This document shows, piece after piece, positions 27,448 through 39,117 of a stretch of DNA of 51,579 nt. How positions within the stretch are numbered: position 1 is the stretch's first letter; the number at the start of each line of letters is the position of its first letter. The notes under the pieces are model-generated. The model searched no databases and was not told the origin of the DNA. It saw only the letters and a list, made by a program, of their open reading frames with translations. The stretch comes from Alloascoidea africana (taxonomy: Eukaryota; Ascomycota; Alloascoideomycetes; Alloascoideales; Alloascoideaceae): NCBI GenBank assembly GCA_030581615.1, contig JAKTTT010000096.1:1-51579 (forward strand), written 5' to 3'. Made by a program: the position numbers and the translations under genes.

Positions 27448-27832
27448 GGTCGTGCTGGTGCTGGTGCTGGTGCTCGTGCTGAAGCTGGTGTTGAAGCTGA
27501 AGCTGGTACTGGTACTCGTGCTCCAGGCCTGGTCGCGCTGTAAGGCCTGCTCCGGGGGTCGTGGACGAGGACTAGGAGGTCAAGTCCAGCTGGAAAAGGC
27601 CCGCGCGCCTTGCACACGCCTGTCGGAGAATACACCCAGACGCCCAGGCTCACTCACGCACACGCACACGTGAATGTCACATTCACGTGTGTGTGCCCGT
27701 GTCACATGGTACAGCCACGTGACACATCAGGTGACACGGGCGAACCCGCACCCGCACACACTCGTGTGGTGTGTGCCCCGGTCCTCCCACTGGCTCTTCG
27801 ATCGCAGCCCGCGACTCTCCTTCCTCTCCATC
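27448..27832. promoter_or_regulatory. Shared promoter of the divergent FHA genes with E-box dyad
   Basis: 385 bp between the ATGs of FAR10 (27447) and the DMA gene (27833). It has three CACGTG boxes (27667-27672, 27684-27689, 27716-27721) and GTCACATG at 27701-27708. The last CACGTG (as GTCACGTG on the minus strand) and GTCACATG both fit the Cbf1/CDEI consensus RTCACRTG. The first two lie in a 13-bp perfect inverted repeat (27665-27677 and 27679-27691) centred on 27678. The FAR10-proximal 110 bp are GGTGCT/GAAGCT hexamer repeats. Binding by Cbf1 or another bHLH factor is inferred. Confidence 0.6.
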
Positions 27833-28036
27833 ATGATCCCCTTTGTCACCGCCCAGGCCTCGTCCTCGTCCTCGTCCACGGGCCCGTCCTCGTCCTCGTC
27901 CCGCCACCAGACCCTCGCGGCCTCGGCCCATGACTCTGCCCAGCACCCGCCGTCCCGCGCACGACGGCTCTCGCGGCTCTCGCTGTCGACCGTCGCCCAT
28001 CTGGCCTCCCGGGCCTCTGCCAGCAACTCCAGCTCC

Positions 28037-28067
<31 letters not shown>

Positions 28068-30289
28068 GCAACGCCCCCGAGCTGCTCGCGCCCCAGGACC
28101 TCGCAACCCCCCAGCTCCCGCCGCCCAGCTCGTCGGCCGAACGCTCGCTGACCGCGGGCTCGTCGCACAGCTCGGCCAGCGGAGGCTTTTCCACCTGGTC
28201 TCGCAACTTTCTGTCACGCTCCTACTCCCACGGCAACATTCTGACGGCCATCATGCCCTCGCGCTCGTCCACCGCAAACACCGGCCCCAGCTCCAGCTTC
28301 AACTCCCAGACGTCGCCGCCTCGATCTGCTGCCCAGCTACGCCACGGCAGAAGTGCCTTGAGCCCGTCCGTGCCGCCGCTGGACGCTCCCGCAAATCTCG
28401 ATGCCCCCCTGCTCGCGAGAAGCCCCAACCATGACCTCTCCAATAATACCAATAATATCACTTCCACAACTGCAACTGCAACCGCAACCGCAACCGCAAC
28501 TGCCAGCTCTTCTCTCCCGCTGCCGGATTCCTACTCTCCTCTGCCCTCGCCCTCAAACGAAACCCCCTTCGCAAACGACATTTCCACCTTTTCAAGTGCC
28601 ACGCCCGAATTGGCTGCTCCCGGAATCTCCCAAACCCCTGGTGCCGCCACCGCTCAACCCCCCAAACCAAACCAAACCCAAAAACAAAAGCAAAAGCAGA
28701 AGCAAAAGCAAAAATATTCCATCAGATTGTCCCCCTTCATAGATCACTCCTCTTCAACGCCTGCCCTCTACTTTGGCCCCATCAAGCGCAAAGCTGTTTC
28801 AAACACCCTCATCAGCATCGGAAGGAGTACCGATCGGAATAAACACCGCGTCAGCTCCAACAATGACTCCAACGCCTCTGCCCACATTCCTGGCGACCCC
28901 ATCACTTTCAAATCAAAAGTCGTTAGCAGAACCCATGCCGAACTGACCGTAGATCCAAACGGCCAGTGGCTCATACGTGATGTCAAATCCAGTAGCGGCA
29001 CTTTTGTAAACCATATCCGCCTTAGTCCCGCCGGCGTCGAAAGCGACTATCTTGCCTTGAAAGACGGCGATTTACTACAATTGGGCATCGATTTCCGTGG
29101 CGGAAATGCTGACATCTACAAATGTGTAAAACTAAAAGTAGAGTTGAATCGTTCTTGGAAAAGATCAAAATCTCAATTCAACGTTACCGCTTTAAGCAAA
29201 TTAAAACGACTCGCTCTCGAAAACACCCAACAAGAATTGCAAAATGAAACAATGGTGAAAAAAGATGATCCATGTATGGAATGCTCCATCTGTCTGATGA
29301 AAATCTCCGCATATCAACCTTTGTTCTTTGCTCCTTGCTCCCATTGTTGGCATTACAAGTGTATACGGCCTCTGGTGGTGAAATCATACCCCCATTTTAG
29401 TTGTCCAAATTGTAGAGCAATTTTCAACCTTGAAGCAGAAGGTGATATCGAAGGAAGTGAAAGTGAAAGCGAAATTGAAAATGAAAATGAAAATGAAAGT
29501 GAAAACGAGAGTGAAAGTGGAAATGAAAATGAAAATGAACATGAGAGTGAAAGTGGGAACGAGAGCGAAAATGAATGCGTGGGTGAGAGTGAAAGTGCAA
29601 GTGCAAGTGAAAGCGAAGCCCGACGTGATCAAGTTGGAAGCGATAGTAGAAATGAATATGATGAAACACAGGGAAATATCGTCACTCGGTCCACAAGCAT
29701 AGAGCCTGCAAATGGTCCACACGACATGAATCGAAACAGTGGCTCGGATGTCAATAGACCAACAGTCCACATCTCGTCTGCCTGTTTTGACGATGATCAA
29801 TATCAAGATCAAGATCAAGGGTCTTCTGCACGTTTGTCCAATCACAGACAACAACCTTCTTGTTCAACAGCGGTTCCTCATTTAACTGAAACTGGTCACA
29901 GTCCTATAGGCTCAAATTCACTCTTTATCTCAGAATTGGAACCTCAACCTTTGCAAGAAACTTCCGCTGGTCAATCTCTAGCAGTTGCACCTATTCCCGT
30001 CTCTTCTCAACAGGAAGCGGTTATCATGTCGAGATCCCCAGTAAAATCAGATATAAGCTCAACATCTGATTCAGAAAACAACTACAATGTTCCTTCCTCA
30101 GCATCAGAACAATCAATTGAAGATCCTGGATTACCAAATGCACATCATGCATCCACCACCACCACGACAAGTCCAAATCTACAAAATTTAGAAAACGTTT
30201 CTTCGGATCTTTCCTCAAATTCAAATTCTCAGTCTTCTCAGTCTAACCTTGATGATCTGACACATCCACAAAAGCGAGAAAATCTCTGA
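27833..30289 (+). CDS. DMA1: FHA-RING ubiquitin ligase, Dma1/Dma2 type
   Basis: An 818-residue protein from the ATG at 27833. A long Ser/Thr/Pro-rich arm with Asn and Gln-Lys runs precedes the FHA domain (about 320-435: ISIGRSTD, VVSRTHAE, DVKSSSGTFVN, LQLGID). The RING follows at 484-527: ECSICLMKIS...PCSHCWHYKCIRPL...SCPNCR, whose spacing and the trailing NLEAE match Dma1/Dma2. These E3 ligases (Chfr/RNF8-like) control septin rings and spindle position, and reach targets through phospho-threonine. The tail has an acidic Glu-Ser/Glu-Asn repeat. An ATG at 27674 would add 53 residues but lies in the loop of the promoter dyad, so it was not used. The first half is GC-rich. Confidence 0.92.
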
Positions 30290-31378
30290 AATCGAAATTC
30301 ACCAAAAGAAATATAAATCATTACCTACTTAGACCGGGATCTTGGACACAGTGGATCTCATGAAAAATGGATCGAACAATCGGAAAAAAGGGGGGTCTTG
30401 GTTCAATTTCATGTGTGTGGAGAAGACTCGGTTTATTCCTATTTTCTTTTTTTGTTTCTTGCTTTATGTATTTGACTGGTGTGCCCTGTCTTGTCTTGAC
30501 TACATGCAAAGAATTCATATTTTTTTATTATGTTTTTTTAATTTGAATGTGTAAGAATTTACCAAAAAATTAAAAGAACAAAAAATAAGCCAAAGCATGA
30601 GGAAAAATGAATTTCTGAATAGTTGGGGAAAAAAGATGAGATTGAGCAGAATCGATTGAATGAAAAACAGAGGCACAAACAGGTGTCATTGCAGATGGCA
30701 TTGGCATTGGCATTGAATTATTATTATTATTATTATTATTATTTCTTTCTTTTTTTATCCCATTCCCATTCCCATTCCTATTGTTTATTGTTTATTCCTT
30801 TTTGCATATATCCATTGTCTTTATCGCTTTCAAGCGTTCGTTTTGTTTCTTTGGCAAATTCAACCAATCAATGAAAATCAAATGATACAAAAATAAATCT
30901 TTCCCTTTTTTTTTATATTATTCCTATCCTAGGATCCTTTTTTTTTTGTTTTGCTCCAAGACATACAATATATCTAACTAACAATTACATCATTTTAAGT
31001 ATACCAATCATCATTCTTTATTCATTGTCTCTTTTTCTCTTTTTAATCTAATGATTATTTTAGCTTTTTACATTTTCTGCTAACTTACTTTTAAGATTGT
31101 TGTTTATGGATTCAATATTCAAGAAGAACTGAACCCCGAAAGTGAAAATGAAAAAAAAAAAAATCATCGTCTAACTCCCAAAGTTACAAGTGTTTGTTTG
31201 TTATAGTTATATGATTTTAATCTAAAGGTTTGTCAAATGATGACGCTGAAAATTTATTTATGGAAGGTTACAATTTTCATACAATGACATACATATATTT
31301 CCCTTTTATTCATGATTTTTAAATACCCAGTTTACCATCCGAAACAAACAAAATAAATAAATACAAGCAACAGTTTCA
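30290..31378. other. 1.1-kb AT-rich convergent intergenic region
   Basis: Between the 3' ends of the DMA gene and the hydrolase-like gene. It contains a TTA microsatellite (about 30716-30741), a CATTCC hexamer run next to it and many poly(T) tracts. No supported gene. Confidence 0.6.
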
Positions 31379-33085
31379 CTAAAAATCAAACAAGAGAGAA
31401 ATTAACAAATCTTGCAACTTTGTCTTACCCTTTCCAATTTTCCAAATTTCATGATCAACTCCTTCAACAATCTCCCATGCCAAACATGTCCCCACATTTT
31501 TCGAAATTTGTCTTTGCCAAATACTCCATTGATGGCCTCCTTTTGATCGTGATATCATCTGTCCACTTGAAACCACAATCGTTTGAATTTTGGAATTCAA
31601 ACCCATATCGGAATCAACAACGTCTTTAAAAGACCTGCGACGTGAAGCTGTTTCCTGAAGTTTGGATCTCTGCACCTTGCCTCTATACTTCATCGACCGG
31701 CCATATATCCGATCCAAAGTCGTGTGATGCTGAAAGATCCAATTGTACTGTAGACTAAGACCAAGTGGTGAGAAAATCCCTTCTAACCAGATTTTAAATC
31801 CTTTCCAATGTGAAAGTGGGTTTAAATCAATCTTTTTGGAATTCGATCTGATTCCCTTATCATCATCATCATCATCGTCATTGTTGTTGTAATAATCTGA
31901 AGTCCTCCCAGTCAACAAATCCTCATGCCAAGTGTCCACGAGGAATAGTGATTTCACAGAGTCTCCCAATAGACTAGCAGCGACCCGTGAATAAAGACCT
32001 CCAATTCCATGAGATACGAAAACAAGTGGTAAACCTCCAGTTTCAACAGTCAAATTCTTTTTTTCCAAAGCTTGTACCAAAAGTTCTGCAATATCCCCAA
32101 CAGATATTGGACTTGGTGCACTATCACTAAATCCTTGACCAGGTCTATCCCAAACGCAATAATTCCGTATCTTGTTTTGATGATACAATTCTGCAACCCA
32201 TGAACTAAACTCTTCAGATGAAGTGGATCCCGCTTCCACAATAATTGTAACGTTTCCTCGTTCATCTTCAACCCCTCTTGTTGATCCAGTCTCATTCGTC
32301 TTACAGGACAAATGAACTTTCAAATCCGTATTATGCACACGAACAGGTATCATCTCACCTATAGGTTTAATTCTCGAATCGTACCAACTCAAACAGGTGT
32401 TTAGAGTTATAAAAACCGCAATAATCAAGAGTAATGCACGAAGAATAGTACGAATTGATACTTCAACCCATTCAAAACATGTACGTCGAGTTTCAATCCT
32501 TCCTGTAAGTCTTGTTTCTTCATGATATTTGCCCAATTCCACAACCTTGTTGCCAATTATAGAAAGTAACAAGCTTGTAATTGTCCATATCAAAACTCCA
32601 ATTCCAATTCCACCGAATTGGATTCGTAAATAAGGAACAAACACCACTATTAAAGTGTTTAAAACGATAAAGCTTAAAGTGATAATTCCAATTGTCCTCT
32701 CTGATCTCGAAGGAACACTGAAAAATGTTAGAGAAACTGAACATGTTCCGAGAGAAAGAAGTACCATTGCAATCTCCGTGAAACCTTTCCCCCGGTTGTT
32801 GAAACCAGGAACACTGACAAAATCCGAAATCACCAATACAATTAACCACAAAAATCCCAAAATTGTGGCAAACACAGTTAATGAACGCACAATGCGTACT
32901 GCCGGTATGTTATAAGGCGAAACGTTGGGATCATCGGGACTCAGTAAATGTGTTCGCTCATCTGGTTCAGGAACAGTAGGATGGTGTTGTGGTTGTCGTC
33001 CATCCCCCCCACTACGCTGGTTCAATTGAGCACTTGAATTTCGTGAAGCAGCAGCTTCAATATCGTTTTCATTAGGTGTAGACAT
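31379..33085 (-). CDS. Multi-TM protein with alpha/beta-hydrolase-like domain (YNL115C-like)
   Basis: 568 residues. The N-terminal tail has an acidic dileucine signal (ERTHLL, 43-48). About five hydrophobic segments follow (roughly 69-91, 104-124, 131-151, 158-178, 211-232). The C-terminal half reads as an alpha/beta hydrolase: CVWDRPGQGFSD resembles the oxyanion-loop region, LVFVSHGIGGLYSR the nucleophile elbow, and VEGVDHEIW the catalytic-His loop. At the elbow the expected Ser is Gly (G360). I relate it to S. cerevisiae YNL115C mainly because it neighbours the DMA gene (YNL116W), and by general architecture from memory; its function is unknown. An Asn/Asp run interrupts the domain at about 400-410. 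It is divergent from CMR2. Confidence 0.75.
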   Translation of the reverse strand: MSTPNENDIEAAASRNSSAQLNQRSGGDGRQPQHHPTVPEPDERTHLLSPDDPNVSPYNIPAVRIVRSLTVFATILGFLWLIVLVISDFVSVPGFNNRGKGFTEIAMVLLSLGTCSVSLTFFSVPSRSERTIGIITLSFIVLNTLIVVFVPYLRIQFGGIGIGVLIWTITSLLLSIIGNKVVELGKYHEETRLTGRIETRRTCFEWVEVSIRTILRALLLIIAVFITLNTCLSWYDSRIKPIGEMIPVRVHNTDLKVHLSCKTNETGSTRGVEDERGNVTIIVEAGSTSSEEFSSWVAELYHQNKIRNYCVWDRPGQGFSDSAPSPISVGDIAELLVQALEKKNLTVETGGLPLVFVSHGIGGLYSRVAASLLGDSVKSLFLVDTWHEDLLTGRTSDYYNNNDDDDDDDKGIRSNSKKIDLNPLSHWKGFKIWLEGIFSPLGLSLQYNWIFQHHTTLDRIYGRSMKYRGKVQRSKLQETASRRRSFKDVVDSDMGLNSKIQTIVVSSGQMISRSKGGHQWSIWQRQISKNVGTCLAWEIVEGVDHEIWKIGKGKTKLQDLLISLLFDF

Positions 33086-33311
33086 TTGTTGTTGCTGTAG
33101 AGCCTAAAAGAGCAAGCTCCTTCCTTGCCTGTAAAAGACAAGATCATGAACTAGACACTAAATATCCAGCAAGCGATGATGGGTGTACGGGCGTTGCTCT
33201 TTTTCTGCTCCCGGGAGTTGAGGCTTGAAAAGTCCGGGAGCCACACAGGGAGTGGGCCATTACACATTATTGATTCCACTTCTTGACATCCATCCACAAC
33301 GCTACAAGATC

Positions 33312-36300
33312 ATGGATTTTTCCATTCCGGAGGGCGCAACCGCGGACCTCGTACATGCTCTTCAAGAGCTAAGGCTGGAGTTTGAGGTATGCACATGATG
33401 CTTTGTCTTTTAGGGCCATTTTTTTTTTGTCTTGCTTGTGGGTGGTGGAGATGACCAGATCTAACCTGTGAAATGCATTGCAACAGGAAGGTGATATCAC
33501 AGCCAAGGGGTACAAGAAAAAGAGAAATCAAATACTGGAAAGGCTTAATCAACCACAGGCTTCGGGACCTTCTTTACAACAGGGTTCTGTCTCCGGATAT
33601 GCTCGAACACATACCCCTTCTTTATCCTATGGGAATGTATCATCCCCAGGAAACTCGGTCGTTGATGTAAATGTTTCAAGACAAAACACCTCCAGTACAA
33701 ATCAAAGTGGCTCCGGTGCACATTATTCTTCAGGTCAAGTACCAGGATTAATATCCGCTACTGGGTCTCTGTCTGGGAAATGGCCAGCAGATATTTCACA
33801 TTCAAACTCGAGATCCGGTGCCCCAAGCATAAAATCGATTCCTCTGTCTCAGCAATCAACAGATGATTATCAAACTACCCATGATGCGAATGTAAACGCA
33901 TATCTGGCACCGAATGTACGAGGCAGTATGTATAGTCATTCACAGGGCTCGATTCAAGCTAAAGGGCTTTCCCAGCAGCAATTTCAACAACAGCGAAATA
34001 GTTTGTATTACAGCTCAGGACAAGCTCAAAACCAACCTGTTGGATATGAGAGTGGCTTCAAGAATGAAGAAAAAGATCGAGCTCAGGGTGGTCCTCCTGT
34101 AAAACTGCAGAAACCTCTTGATCCTCGGGAACTACCCGATAATTATACCCAGCCAATGGAACGATTTGATAACTTGCCTTCTATTCTACGGCATAGAGGA
34201 TCAACGTATCAAAGAGAACAGGCCTTTATTGTTGTTGATTCAAAGGGGAAAGAAATGGCCAGCATCACTTGGGAGAAACTATATTTGAAAGCGGAGAAAA
34301 TCGCACAACAAATAAGAGACAAGTCTTCTTTGTACAGGGGTGATCGAGTATGTCTATTGTACCGTGAAGCAGAGATTATTGAATTTTCTATAGCACTTTT
34401 AGGATGCTTTTTGGCGGGAGTCGTTGCTGTTCCAATAAGCCCGAATTTGCCATTTTCAGATGTTGTATACATCCTCACAAATACCCAGTCACACCTGGTC
34501 TTAACAACAGATACTGTTTTCAAATTCTTGCAAAAGACTACTTTGGGCGTTGATGGGAATGGGAAACATCATTGGCCGCGGGGGGTAGAGGTATGGCGGA
34601 CAAATGATCTTGGAACCTATCATTTCCCAAGTAAAAAAGCAGATCCACCAGCACTACAAGTACCTGATTTGGCGTACATTGAGTTTTCGAGATCCCCTAT
34701 TGGCGAACTCCGTGGAGTTGTGATTTCACATCGAACTCTTCTTCATCAAATGGCATGTCTGACTGCAATTTTATCCTCAAAACCAGATGAAGATGGTAAA
34801 AAAGTGATCAAAAGATCAGAAACAAGTTTTACCAGATACAAAAATGTTGTTCTTAGCACTTTAGACCCAAGACATTCTATTGGCTTGATTCTAGCTGTTC
34901 TTTTCACTGTTTACTCCGGAAACACTTTGATCTGGACTCAACAATCCAGTATGGAGGTGTCTGGCCTTTACGCGCACATCATTTCCAAGTTTGAGGTGAA
35001 CATTCTTTTGGCTGATTACGTTGGTCTAAAACAAGTCGCTTATAACTATCAATCATTCCCACAACTCACAAGAACTTTTTCAAAAAAGGTCAAAGTTAAC
35101 TTTGCTCCGGTGAGATGGTGTCTTATAAATACACTCACCGTGGATAGTGAATTTCATCAGGTCCTTGCAGATCGATGGTTGAAACCACTAGGAAGTAAAG
35201 CTGCACGGGATTGTGTTGCTCCGATTCTAACACTGAGCGAGTATGGTGGCATGGTAATTTCAATGAGAGACTGGCGTGGAGGACAAGAAAAATTGGGCTG
35301 CGAGTTTCACAGTATATCGATAGATGAGGATGGAGGAAACATTACAGATCCTACAGAGCTATCTGAAGTATTCATTGATAAGCCCTCACTCACCACCAAC
35401 GCTGTCAAAATTATAAGTGATAACCCTCCAAAGGATGCGCTCTCGGATGAAGAATCTGCAAAGTATTTACGTGTGGCTGCTTTTGGTTATCCCTTACCGG
35501 ACGCAACTCTTGCTATTGTGAATCCAGAGACTAGCGAACTGTCTAGAGAGATGGAGGTGGGCGAAATTTGGATAGACAGCCCTTGTCTCAGTGGTGGCTT
35601 TTGGGGACTAAGTAGGGAAACCGAAAATATCTTCCATGCCAGGTGCCGTGATGAAGAAGGAATCTTAGATTTGGAATTTCTCCGAACAGGTTTGCTGGGA
35701 TTCACTTATAACGGTAAAATTTACGTGTTGGGATTGTATGAGGATCGTCTACGTCAGAAGCTGTCCTGGATGGATGAAAAAGATCCAGCAGCAGCAGCCA
35801 CAACCTCTGAGAGTGAAACCACTGCCTCTGAAACTTCTTTGGCGATTAGACTCAACAATAAGCTTCCTGATAATGGTTACCGGTATCACTACTCGGCTCA
35901 TCTTGTGCGAACTTTGGTGCGAAATGTCCCTAGGGTCTATGACTGTGCTACATTTGACATTTTTGTGAATGAAGAGCACCTTCCTGTGGTTGTGATGGAA
36001 TCTGCTTCAGCTGTTCCAACTCCATCGGCCTCAAATCCGTCGGTGCAGCAGATCAACATTGCATCGCTCGATGAGATCGCAACAAAGTGTATCAAAGTTC
36101 TGAGAGATGTTCATAAGGTCAGACTTTTTTGTGTGCTGATTACCCCACCTGACACACTTCCAAGGACAATAAAAAGTGGCAGGTCAGAGATTGGTAATAT
36201 GCTGGTGAAGAGGAAATTCGAACTTGGATTGCTTCCGGCAATGTACGTCAAGTTTGGTATAGAAAAGGCAATTGATAACATACCTCATGGAAAAGATTTG

Positions 36301-38756
36301 GAAGGAGGCATATGGTCACCCTATATTTCGAACCTACGGTCGGACTCTTTGTGTGATGCCGAGAAACAATATTCAGGTGTCGATTTTAGAGATGTATCCA
36401 TCGATGATCGTACATTTGTGCCTCTGAGCGATTTCAAGACCATAATTGACATTTTGACTTGGAGAGTGAAACACCAACCAGATGAGTTGGCTTACTGTAC
36501 GATTGATAGTAGAAACAAGGAGGGAAAAGGCTTGTCATGGAAGAAACTTGATCAAAAAGTGGCCGCAGTTTGTAACCTTATCGTCAACAAACTGTTTTTG
36601 AAGAAAGGTGATCATGCCATTCTAATGTACACGCTTTCAGAAGACTTCATAACCGCGCTATATGCTTGCTTTTTAACTGGTATTATTCCAATTCCCTTGT
36701 CTCCTTTGGATCCAAATCGAATGGAAGAGGATGGCAGAGCATTCGTGAGCATCGTGAACGACTTTGATGTGAAAGTAACTCTTGTGAACAACGAGGTAGA
36801 CGCGGCAATGAAAACGAAACCCATTGCACATTCTCTAAAACAACTTACTTTTTCAATGAAGACAAAGATGCCCAAGACGTTTAATACAAGCAAATTCAAA
36901 TCTAATTTAACAACAAATGACTTGAAATCCAAGCTGTCAAGAATCCATTCACAAATTGTTAGTGATAGAGATAGTACTGCACTGGTTTGGATCTATTGGA
37001 CACCAGATCACTACCGAATTGGAGTTGCTATATCACACAAAATCATGCTTGGAATGTGCAAGATTTTCAAAGAGACGTGCCAAATGACAAGTACAAAGCC
37101 GCTTGTTGGATGTGTTCGACATGTGAGTGGGATCGGGTTTCTACAAAGCAGTTTGCTCGGTGTTTTTCTTGGTGCCTCCACATATCTTGTCTCGCCTGTC
37201 GATTATGCTGCTAATCCCTACACTTGGTTCTCTACTTTATCAAGGTACAAAGTCAAGGATACGTATGCAACTCCTCAAACTATTGCGCATGCTATATATT
37301 CGCTGCGACCGAAGGGATTCAACCTGAGTGAAATGAAGAATTTGATGATATCTTTTGATGGGAGCAGACCACACATTGACATTGCCAAAAATATGAGATT
37401 AACATTTTCAGATACTGAACTTGCCTCAATATCTGTCAGTAATGTCTATTCTCATTATGTGAACCCAATGATAACTACTCGATCATACATGTGTTTTGAC
37501 CCAGTTAATCTGTGGATCGATCCAATAGCTTTGAGACAGGGGTACATCTCTATAGTGAATCCCGAAAGTTATCCCGATGTTCTACATTTACAGGATTCGG
37601 GGATGGTCCCGGTTTGCACACAAATATCAATTGTGAACCCTGAAACCCGCAAGCTATGTCGTATTGGAGAGTATGGCGAGATATGGGTTTGCTCTGAAGC
37701 GACTGCCCTTGGCTTTACAAATGGTATAAAGGGCAGAAAAGATGAATTTGGTGAAGAAAGGTTTAAAGGCAAGATCGTTGATGGCAATCCAGATATTTCT
37801 TATTTCCGAACTGGTGATTTGGGATTTTTACATAACATTTCAAGACCATTGACAACAGATGGCCCTGCTATGGACATGCAAACGCTTTTCATCCTGGGCT
37901 CAATTGCAGATACTTTTGAATACATGGGGTTGAACCATTTCCCTATCGACATTGAAGCAACAGTGGAGAAATCTCATAACGATATTGTACGAACTGGTTC
38001 ATGTGTTTTCAAAGCGGATGGATATATTGTTCTGGTTGTTGAGGTGTCTCGCAAGTCGCATTTAGCTTCACTTGTTCCTGTTATTGTGAATGCTGTTTTA
38101 AATACCCACCAATTGGTGATCGATATTGTTGGCTTTATGGAGAAGGGACAATTCCCTAGATCAAGACTTGGCGAGAAGCAACGGGGAAGAACTGTTAACG
38201 ACTGGGTCAGAAGGAGATTGTAAGTTTGTTTCCGGTTATTGAAAACTATTTCCATTTTACTAACTGTTATTCTAGAAAACTGATATCTCAGTATGGCGTA
38301 AACTATGGCGAAAAGAGTTCAATTGCTACAGTCCACGAGATGGAGGTGAATAAGCCAACCACTTCCAACATGGATTATGCAATGACACCTGCGCTATCCA
38401 CCTGGTCAGAAGATGACGTGTACAGCAACAGAGCCAGTGTTGATTTACAGCGATCTCCAATGTCCTATACAGGAGGTCCATTGGTTGACCAGTTTATTCC
38501 TGTGGATAGTAATGGTGCTCCAGTTGCTCCAGTACAAAGCCCCAACCCTTCAGTTTTGAACTATGGGAATACCAGAATGAGCGTTGTCAGTGGTAACAGT
38601 TTATCCAGTCCGATTACCGAGGAGTATCACCAGCACCAGTTTCAGCCACAGCTACAATTGAGTCGCTCGAGAACGGGGGAAACCATGGCCTCTGTTGCTA
38701 ATTCTTTCGAACAGCAACAGCAACAACGTTATAATCAATTTCAGGGTTACGGTTAA
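33312..38756 (+). CDS. CMR2: CMR2/DIP2-family protein with DMAP1-binding and two adenylation-like domains
   Basis: Three exons: 33312-33386, 33487-38219 and 38276-38756. Introns are 100 nt (GTATGC donor, TCTAAC branch) and 56 nt (GTAAGT donor, TACTAAC branch); phases agree. The protein has 1762 residues. Exon 1 plus the start of exon 2 encode the DMAP1-binding motif (LVHALQELRLEFEEGDITAK, then GYKKKRNQILERL). A disordered stretch and two tandem AMP-binding (fatty acyl-AMP ligase-like) modules follow, from about 252 and 1007. The P-loops are degenerate: SRSPIGELRGV in the first and WTPDHYRIGVA (from W1196) in the second. DIP2 proteins, including yeast Cmr2, have been reported to control diacylglycerol species levels. 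Without splicing the last intron, the final 160 Gln/Ser-rich residues would be lost. Confidence 0.93.
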
Positions 38757-39117
38757 TCTAGGAGAGAAAAAGTAGTAGGATGAAAGGATCATTAGGGCGT
38801 CAGGAACAGTCAACTATTTACATTACTGGCATTCATCTTTTAATGGCATAGACCACCTTAATTTTGTGTTTTTTTCATTTCTTTGTCTTCTTTAGAATAT
38901 TGATCTGGCTTAATTATGGAATATGTGCTCGGCTGGAAATGCATGTAAACTAATGCCTCTCTGAATGACCAAAAAACAAAACAAAAAAAACCCCGTTCAT
39001 AGTTTATATAGAGATTCTTTGCACACGCACACTCATGCAATTAATTACCCATTGACTAGTAGTTATTTACATTACGAACTTTTTTGGTTTTTGTATTAGA
39101 AAAAGTATAAACTGTAC
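38757..39117. other. Convergent intergenic region CMR2/NST1
   Basis: 361 bp, AT-rich, between the two stop codons. I see nothing beyond expected 3' ends. Confidence 0.6.

Noticed and set aside
27125-27673. 182-codon plus-strand frame with Leu-Val-Leu repeats
   Set aside because: Antisense of FAR10 exon 1 and of the hexamer repeat in the promoter; no family features.
27674-27832. Upstream ATG for the DMA protein
   Set aside because: It lies in the centre of the E-box dyad and the added residues resemble promoter repeats; the ATG at 27833 is preferred, though not proven.
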